Assembly (NCBI GenBank): GCA_019426215.1
Contig: CM033402.1
Location: 3,472,001 to 3,536,000, forward strand
Length of the DNA stretch: 64,000 nt
From: Buddleja alternifolia
Lineage: Eukaryota; Streptophyta; Magnoliopsida; Lamiales; Scrophulariaceae
Direction of reading: 5' to 3'
Part shown: positions 57,438 through 64,000 of the stretch, one piece after another
Numbering within the stretch: the first letter of the stretch is position 1
How the letters are laid out: each line of letters begins with the position of its first letter
The notes under the pieces: generated by a model
Seen by the model: the letters and a program-made list of their open reading frames with translations, nothing else
What the model was told of the DNA's origin: nothing
Database searches by the model: none
Made by a program: the position numbers and the translations under genes

Positions 57438-58337
57438 ATGCCGTCAATTGCGACGGAGCCACCCACACTCCGCTCCATCCCCTTAATCGGCGCCGTCACC
57501 TCCTCCTCCGCCGCCGCCGCCAATCGCCGATCATACAGCTGTTACAACTGTAACTACTCCTTCCATATAACCCCTACCCCCACCACATCCGCCTCTTCGC
57601 CTTCCTCTTTCCGTTGCCCTAGATGCCACCACCGCCACCTCATACCCTACCACACCATCTCTCCGCCACCGCCGCCGCCGTCTCATCCTCCTCCTCCTCC
57701 GCCGCCGCCGGAGAATTCCGATTATGTATCTGGTTCGAGCATCTTCACTTATCAGAGCTCCGATGAGTCCGACTCCGATTATGAGTACGATTCCGAGAAT
57801 TCGCTTCTATCGTTCGCGGCTCCGGAACTCAATCGATCTACGCCGGCGTTGAAATCTTTTGTCGATTCGCTTCCGATTAAAATGTTTCTCCCAAATTCGG
57901 CTCCGTCGCTTCAGTCCTGCTCAATTTGCATGGAGGAATTCGGAATCAATCCGGATAGTTTCGTAACAATCAATGAATTGCCGTGCCAGCATTATTTTCA
58001 CAAGGATTGTATCGTTGAATGGTTTCAACGAAGCAACACTTGTCCGCTGTGCCGGTACAAATTGCCTGTGGATCCCAGCCAAGAACAGGCCATTGACTCA
58101 GGCTCGATCCGTTGGGAGGCGGAGTACGAGTCGTACAACGCAATTTTCGTTGTCGATTTAGCTCCGATAAGAGAGCCGTTTTTGAGGAGAGTTAGTGCGG
58201 AAGAGAGTCTGAGTTCAATTGCAACATCCTCGGGCTCTGATAGAAGAGTTATGGATGCTAATGGCGGGGAACGGAGTGGAGTGGATTTTGATGCAATGCA
58301 TGATGAGGATGGTGATACTTTGATGGTCGACGCCTGA
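57438..58337 (+). CDS. RING-H2 E3 ubiquitin ligase (RNF115/126-like)
   Basis: A single coding exon, 299 residues. The N-terminal zinc ribbon is C35-x2-C38 ... C60-x2-C63 (SCYNCNYSF, RCPRCHHRH). It is followed by a poly-Pro linker (about 75-92) and an acidic Ser/Asp stretch (about 105-122). The C-terminal RING-H2 has all eight ligands: C161, C164, C183, H185, H188, C191, C202, C205, with the E2-contact Trp in CIVEWF. Zinc ribbon plus RING-H2 is the architecture of the BCA2/RNF126 family, which ubiquitinates client proteins, often in protein quality control or stress responses. Codon use is much more GC-rich than the surroundings. A 3'UTR intron (58364-60600) starts 26 bases after the stop. Confidence 0.93.
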   Translation: MPSIATEPPTLRSIPLIGAVTSSSAAAANRRSYSCYNCNYSFHITPTPTTSASSPSSFRCPRCHHRHLIPYHTISPPPPPPSHPPPPPPPPENSDYVSGSSIFTYQSSDESDSDYEYDSENSLLSFAAPELNRSTPALKSFVDSLPIKMFLPNSAPSLQSCSICMEEFGINPDSFVTINELPCQHYFHKDCIVEWFQRSNTCPLCRYKLPVDPSQEQAIDSGSIRWEAEYESYNAIFVVDLAPIREPFLRRVSAEESLSSIATSSGSDRRVMDANGGERSGVDFDAMHDEDGDTLMVDA

Positions 58338-58363
58338 TGATTTGGCGAGTGAGGTTTCGCTGT

Positions 58364-60600
58364 GTAAGTTATCAGTTTTAGCTCTTTTTCTTCGTTTCTT
58401 CATTTAATTGATGAAGATGTTTTTCATGCTAGTGTTGTGATAATGGTTCTTTTCATTTACCTGTTTGATTTTCCGAGTAATTATCGAGTTTATTTGTTGA
58501 ATTTGATATTCCTCTTGGTGATTATAGAATGTGTTTGTTGTAGATTGATTATGGAGTTCCACTTGATTTGTCAATTGTCGTGATATGCAATCTTGATGGA
58601 TTTTATATGCTTGTAGCAATGATGACAAGTCTACATATTGAAGTCTTAGCTATAATTCTTAGTTAAACATAGGTGTTTGTCTAGGCTATTCGATAATTCA
58701 GACCTTTTTGCTATCCCCAACTCAAATGATTTTGTCCTTCAGAATCACACTTTTCCTTATAGAGCTGACACCATCTCATAGTTATTTATATAAAGAAGAA
58801 TTCTGTCGTTTTCGCTGTGTCCCTTCCCCGATTTCCTTTTCTTATGGAAAATATCGTGTGATAAAGAACTTATTTTCCCTGCTTCTCTTGCTTGCTTACG
58901 TGGCGCATAAAAGGATCGCTACTAGTTGAATAAATGGATTACCTTTAATAGCTCATTATTCTTTCACGTCATGCTCTAGTCCTGGGTGTCTTTAAGTGGT
59001 CCTATAGCCTTATAAGAGAAGAAGTCGTGTCCGCCCCAGACATCGATATCGTGCTCCCACCCCTTTTTCTTTTTAAGATAAGGGACAAATTGTCGTATTG
59101 GATAAGAACGGCTTAATGTTTCTATTCTTGTTTCGGTGTCCATAAATTATACGTTGTCTGGTTGAATCATATTGACGTCAATTTTGACTTTATCTGCTAG
59201 AAGTATTCATAGAAAATGGCACCGAATCTTCCCTGAAACATAATTTAGTAATAATTCTTAGTTAAATGATTTTATCCTTTAGAAGCAGAATCTTTTAGGG
59301 AGCTGACGCTATCTCATACATATTTATATAAAGAAGAATTTTGTCTTTCTTGCTGCGCCCCTTGCCCGATTTCGCTTTCTTATGGAAAATATCGTGTCAT
59401 AAAGGCTTCTTTTCCCCTGCTTCTCGTGCTTGCCGACATGTCACTTAAATGGATTGCTACTGGTTGAGTAAATGAAGTACTTTTATTGGCTCATTATTCT
59501 TTCACGTCATTTTCTAGTCCTGGGTGTCTTTTAGTGATCTTATAGCCTTATAATAGAACGAGTCGTGTCCGCCCCAGACATCAACAACTTGCTCCCACGC
59601 CTTTGTCTTTTTAAGATATGGGATAAATTGTCGTATTGAATAAAAACGTCCTGATCTTTCTATCCTTGTTTCGGTGTCTATAAATTATACGTTGTATGGT
59701 TGAAACATAATGACTTACTTCGATTTTGACTTTGTCTGCTAGCAGTATTCATAAAAACGACGACATATCTTCCCTGAGGCATGAATTAGAATTAGATTTT
59801 CATGATATAACCAAATCTGGACATGCATTTGGGAAGCGATATGATTAAACCTTCACGAATGAGTGAAGGGAATGTTTTGAAAGCGGCTTGCTACTATATA
59901 TAAAACTAGCTTTCTGAAGAAAAGGAATTGGCTACTGTCACTAGTGACCAACAACTGGAATATCAGGAATTAATGGCATGGGTGATACATTTTGCCATTA
60001 GAAAGCTAGTCTAGTAATTCACATTTACCGTGCTAACACTAGTATTTAGCTTCTATTTATGCTAATTTGTTGTCGTCTTGTTATTATTAGCACTTTGGTC
60101 CTTGCATCAGTATTTTCATGTAATTATTCACTGTGGTCCTTGGCCTGTGTTTGAATCCCGTTCAACACCCCCTTTTTACTTACCAAAAAAAATAATGGAG
60201 TCAGAACACCTTCGAATTTGTAACGAGACGCATAAATATTATCTTTACTGTGTGGTTATCTCTACTTAGTAAGATCATCTTTGATGAAACTTATATGCTT
60301 GGGACTTCAGTCTGGGTTTCTAATTAAGTATTCATGTTTATATATTCTTTAATGGGCATTTCTTGAATATCTATTGGTGATCCATGAAAAATTTCATAGT
60401 AAGTTCTAAAGAGCAGAAATTTAATTCCTGTCTCCATATTGCGCTGAGGTTAATCATCGAACATACGTTATTGGTTCCAAGTTATAGTCTTAGATAACAT
60501 TCTTGTTTTTGCTTGTCTGTTTATATCCTATGTTTACTAGCCGGTATACTTTGAATTTGCAGTAACAATGCTGATCCTATATTGGTTGCTTGCTTTGTAG
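58364..60600 (+). other. 3'UTR intron of the RING gene
   Basis: Donor CTGT|GTAAGTTATC and acceptor TTGCTTTGTAG|GTCGATG are both good matches, and the downstream stretch to about 60930 is compact and ends in AT-rich, polyadenylation-like sequence. An alternative acceptor is TTTGCAG at 60562. Predicted from sequence only. The donor lies less than 50 bases after the stop, so the intron should not trigger nonsense-mediated decay. Confidence 0.55.
58695..59790. repeat. ~545-bp tandem duplication in the RING 3'UTR intron
   Basis: Copies at about 58695-59243 and 59244-59790 share TATTTATATAAAGAAGAATT, CTTATGGAAAATATCGTGT, CATTATTCTTTCACGTCAT, CCTGGGTGTCTTT and AAATTATACGTTGT in the same order, with roughly 10-15% differences by eye. 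Noncoding. Confidence 0.85.
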
Positions 60601-60939
60601 GTCGATGTAAAGTCAATCTTGTGTAAATGATGGAGTAGATTTCTCTTAGGAGCTTACAAACATGGACCTGTTACAAATTGCTTCTAGGCAGAATTTTGTT
60701 TTGGATAAATTGGCAAGAGATTTTGTTTGAAGAAATCGGGAAGAAATGAAGAGATCTCAAGAAGTTTTTTGTGTCTCGTATCGTTCTAATGGCGGAAGGT
60801 TTCATCTGAATTGATCAGCTGGATTGGAGAAAGGGGGTGATAGAGAAGAATATAGGAACTGTGTATACTTGTAAATCTTTGAATCAAAGATTCAATCTGA
60901 GAATGTGGACATGTTTATGAAATCAATAAGCTATTACTG

Positions 60940-61540
60940 TTCATATTTTGTCTTTCTGATGTTTAAGAGATACTGTTGTTTGCTCCAGGAAAAGAAAGAA
61001 ATAATTTTGGAGACTATATTAAAGCTCTTCTCAAATTGTTTTCTTTGAGATATATAAGTAATAGTGTCTTGTCATATAAGGATAAATTTAATTGAAAATG
61101 GACATTTTCACAGGAAAAATGCGAGACAACCGTTTAGACTTTGTTTGGAAGAATGCGTTTTTGGCTTTTGTGTAAAAAAATTAGGTACGTTTGGTTGTGT
61201 TTTTAAAAATGTTTGGAATTGACAATGATAATTTGTGAATGGTTGAGCTGATTAACCGTAATGATTATGTGAGTAGTGATAGAAGGTCCGAGGGAGAGGA
61301 AAATAATATACGGGGAGTGAGAGAAATATGAGGTGAAAAGTAAAACTGGTATGCCATTTGTTGAGAATGTTGAAGTGAAAATGAAAATATTTTCAACTGA
61401 GAATTGTGTAATACACTGTATTTTCATTTAAAGATGAGAATGGAAATTGAAAATGACAATTTGAAAACATGTTCAAACAAGGTCTTATTTTTCATATAAT
61501 ACATGATTTTTTACATAATTATTATATAATACGTCGTTTA
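60940..61540. other. Intergenic DNA with a possible foldback repeat
   Basis: No gene. About 61185-61485 begins TACGTTTGGTTGTGTTTTTA and ends TTGAAAACATGTTCAAACAAGG, a loose inverted match typical of foldback MITEs. Confidence 0.35.
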
Positions 61541-61547
61541 CCATCAA

Positions 61548-61620
61548 GGGGATGTAGCTCAGATGGTAGAGCGCTCGCTTAGCATGCGAGAGGTACGGGG
61601 ATCGATACCCCGCATCTCCA
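61548..61620 (+). tRNA. trnA-AGC: tRNA-Ala (anticodon AGC)
   Basis: 73 nt. Acceptor stem GGGGATG pairs with CATCTCC (one G-U), discriminator A. D-arm GCTC...GAGC, anticodon stem CTCGC...GCGAG with AGC at 61581-61583, and T-arm CGGGG-ATCGATA-CCCCG with B-box GGATCGATACC. No intron. A T-run at 61621-61627 is the Pol III terminator. AGC decodes GCU, and GCC via inosine. Confidence 0.96.
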
Positions 61621-62190
61621 TTTTTTTATCCTTTTTAAAATTGCACTGACCCCCTTAAGATTTTAAGATTATTGCACTTTCTCCCACAAGTTTGTAGTTT
61701 ATGGCATAGTCACCCCCTTCCGTCCACTCGTCCTTAGTAAGACCATCCATATTTCTATCATTTTTTCAAATGGCAAAATTGCACTGACCCCCTTGAGGTT
61801 TTGGATTATTGCACTCCCCCACCCCAAGGTTTTGTAATTTAAGGCATTTAGTAAGACCATCCAATCGTGGGTCAAATTTGTCTTCCCACATTTCATTAAA
61901 AATGGAGGCACGGGGATCGATACCCCGCATCTCCATTCTTATTCTTTTGTCAAATTGCGTTGACCCCCTGGAGATTTTAAGATTATTGCACTTCCCCTTA
62001 CAAGACACCCCCTTCCGTCCACTCGCCGTTAGTAAGACCATCCACATTTCTATCAATTTTTCAAATGGCAAAATTGCACTGACCCCCTTGAGGTTTTGGA
62101 TTATTGCACCCCCCAAGTTTTTGTAATTTATGGTTTTTAGTAAGACCTTCCAATCGTGGGTCAAATTTGTCTTCCCACATTTCATTAAAC
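61596..62190 (+). repeat. 315-bp direct duplication with a 3' half tRNA-Ala copy
   Basis: CGGGGATCGATACCCCGCATCTCCA at 61596-61620 recurs exactly at 61911-61935, followed in both copies by a related tail (AAATTGCACTGACCCCCTT, GATTTTAAGATTATTGCACTT, ACACCCCCTTCCGTCCACTCG, AATCGTGGGTCAAATTTGTC). The second copy holds only the T-arm and the 3' acceptor strand, so it is a tRNA fragment and not a gene. The frames at 61699-61911 and 61766-62185 (minus) are produced by the repeat. Confidence 0.88.
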
Positions 62191-62605
62191 AAAAAATAAA
62201 GAACCAATTATAAAATCAATCTACTATGTCAATTTTGGAGCAGAAAATCTATGGCTTTTGTAAACTGATTTGAAAATTTTGAGAATTCGGCAATCTTGTC
62301 TTTTTTCTTTACCATTTGAGTTTGTATTTTCTTGGAGGAAGAATTAGCCCTTTTTAATTTGTGTATATGTATCTCCCATCGTTTTGCTTGGGGGGAAATG
62401 TGTGTACAATTTTTACTCTAACCCGATGTGGCAGAATTCATCAACTAGCGTAAATCGCTCTCGACTCAAAACATCAAATACGACAAATCAATTCTGAACT
62501 AGAATTTTCCATAAAACAACGATCATGAAAAGACATCCAATCTAAGTGAACTATCATAACTGAAAACTCCCCTCGCATCTATTTAACAACAAAAGAAACC
62601 ACTTC

Positions 62606-63027
62606 TCATGAATTTACAACCCTACAATTCTTTCTAATCTCTCCATCCAATCCAGTCAACGGCCTGACATCCCCCATCTTGATCATTGCATTAACAAAAT
62701 CACCAAAGAAAACCGCAGGATTACTACTGTAGAGCTGCACAATGCTTTTCGTAGTGTTTAATGCTAAGTCACTAGAAAATAGTGTTTGATCGGATTGCAA
62801 AATGCCCCTCCCATTAACCAAATTTACAAAGTACTGGTTATCAAATAAGTCCCTGGATTTTACGTCAAGGGCGACCGTATTATTGCCATCGCTGTTGGCT
62901 GGGCAAGCGGCTTGAAGCGAGGGAATTAAGCTGCTGTCTAGCGTGGAGTCCGGCGCGCCGGTACCTGAGAAGTTGGTTAATCTGTTGCTAAAGAGAGCAC
63001 ACCTTGCTAGTCCAATTGTGTGAGCAC
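62606..63027 (-). CDS. Class III peroxidase, C-terminal exon only
   Basis: The last exon of a secretory plant peroxidase, about 140 residues ending in TGA at 62606. The splice acceptor is placed at GATATAG|GT, giving GAHTIG, whose His is the proximal haem ligand. It is followed by GLARCALFSNRL, the LDSSLIPSLQAACP stretch, DLFDNQYFVNLVNGRGIL, SDQTLFSS, and MIKMGDVRPLTGLDGEIRKNCR near the end; the Cys residues of two conserved disulphides are present. Class III enzymes use H2O2 to oxidise phenolics in the cell wall (lignin, suberin, defence). The upstream exons, with the distal His and Arg, are not found in 63028-64000 and probably lie beyond the window end. Confidence 0.92.
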
Positions 63028-64000
63028 CTATATCCACCATGGCAGGGTTAGTATTGCAATATTAATTGAAATATGAATGACTATATAGTATACATATATG
63101 TATGTGTGTGTGTATATATATATATCAATTTGTAATTGATTAATAGCATGGAACTTGTACAAATTAACCAAATAACGACTTTTCTTACTTCGCATGTAAA
63201 ATTGTACAGACTCAATTTTTTTGGTAATATGTACAGACTCAATTTAACTACACATAACCAATCATACGACAAGGATAAATCCAATTTCTATGTTGATTTT
63301 GATGAGCTCGAGCTTTGACAAAAATTTTCTTGGTAGTTGAAGTATTATAAACAACTTATAGAGAATTAGGTTGAGAATTTTGCACAATAAGTTTATGCAA
63401 CAACAAAGGACAACAAATGAATGATTTTTAGGAAGTATCGGTACTCTAAATTCTGGTGTACTCTCAACCATTTATATAAGGTTGCAAATGGAGTTGAGCC
63501 GATTGGACTAGAGCTCGAGTCGAGCTTCTTGTGCTCCATCCATTATTTCTACTCATCATTTGATCAGCAACTCACAAGCTTATTACTATGTTTGATCATT
63601 ATATATATGTGTATATGTATGTCATGTGTGTCTATGTGTTTTATAATAGCGTATAATAAATCGTTAGAAATTTTCCTCAAAGGCCTCGAGCGGGAGTACT
63701 TAAAAATAGACTCATCGAGCTCTGCACCCTGCATCCGTGTAGCGGAGCCCTCACATGTATAGCCTTGAATGGACCAATTGTGGGTCCCATCCCACCATAT
63801 AGATATTCGTAAAATCGACATGTATTTGCCCCCGATAATTGCGAAAAGTAAATTGTAACGCATACACCCATTTTTAAGAATTTTTTTATCAAAAGATGAA
63901 GAAAAGGGCAAAAAAAATTGAGGACCAATAGCAACTTAATCGCCTTTCAATTTTAACACACTAGTCTGAAATTTTTTTTTGAATAAAATTGATAGAGAAT
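63028..64000 (-). other. Probable peroxidase intron up to the window end
   Basis: AT-rich, with (TG)n/(TA)n microsatellites near 63100-63122 and 63600-63640. No peroxidase exon is recognisable on the minus strand; longer frames here show no family motif. Confidence 0.5.

Noticed and set aside
60078..60269. 63-residue plus-strand frame in the RING 3'UTR intron
   Set aside because: Contains a tRNA-like B-box string (GTTTGAATCCC) and a following A-run, so it is at best a SINE fragment; no protein evidence.
61766..62185. 139-residue minus frame with repeated segments
   Set aside because: Runs over the duplicated tRNA flank; the two similar halves are the 315-bp repeat.

Overview
The window is nuclear DNA of a flowering plant, almost certainly a eudicot. 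Evidence: GT-AG introns throughout, a TDIF-type CLE peptide, a KRP cell-cycle inhibitor, a LEUNIG_HOMOLOG corepressor, a class III peroxidase, tRNA-derived SINEs, a Ty3/Gypsy chromovirus and a fossil caulimovirid. The sequence is AT-rich between genes and carries many nested transposons and tandem arrays. I cannot name the species.

Layout: 1-5.4 kb is gene-free (a SINE inserted beside an inverted-repeat element, a 1.27-kb Mutator-like element, AT-rich filler). 5.5-5.8 kb (+) encodes a CLE41/44 (TDIF) precursor. 9.0-17.4 kb (-) is a DeSI/PPPDE deSUMOylase-type gene whose 5'UTR intron carries an almost new 5.33-kb LTR retrotransposon (10932-16261, LTRs differing at one base, TSD CACCA). 17.86-21.0 kb is a hAT-like non-autonomous element filled with a ~625-bp tandem array and hit by a SINE. 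21.57-22.4 kb is a Mutator-like element with a GC-rich core. 22.95-24.16 kb is a decayed duplicate of the promoter, 5'UTR and exon 1 of the next gene, followed by a 127-bp G-box-rich minisatellite. 25.1-33.06 kb (+) is the 17-coding-exon LUH gene (779 codons, frame consistent).

33-37.9 kb has no recognised gene. About 37.9-46.4 kb (-) is a full-length but broken endogenous pararetrovirus (Caulimoviridae). Its MP, CP and protease/RT/RNase H are in one reading frame interrupted by stops, preceded by two small ORFs with an ATGA overlap and followed by a viroplasmin/TAV ORF. TATA box, AATAAA and a tRNA-Met-type primer site are visible. It lies head-to-head with, and only a few hundred bases from, a KRP gene (46.7-49.2 kb, +). 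Then come NSE1 of the SMC5/6 complex (50.9-54.7 kb, -), an 86-bp tandem array abutting a RING-H2 ubiquitin ligase gene (57.4-60.9 kb, +), a tRNA-Ala(AGC) with a duplicated 3' half (61.5-62.2 kb), and the last exon of a class III peroxidase (62.6-63.0 kb, -).

The host genes are unrelated housekeeping and developmental genes with no operon-like relationship. The best candidate for something undescribed is the pararetrovirus, which joins a badnavirus-like 5' organisation to a caulimovirus-like TAV.
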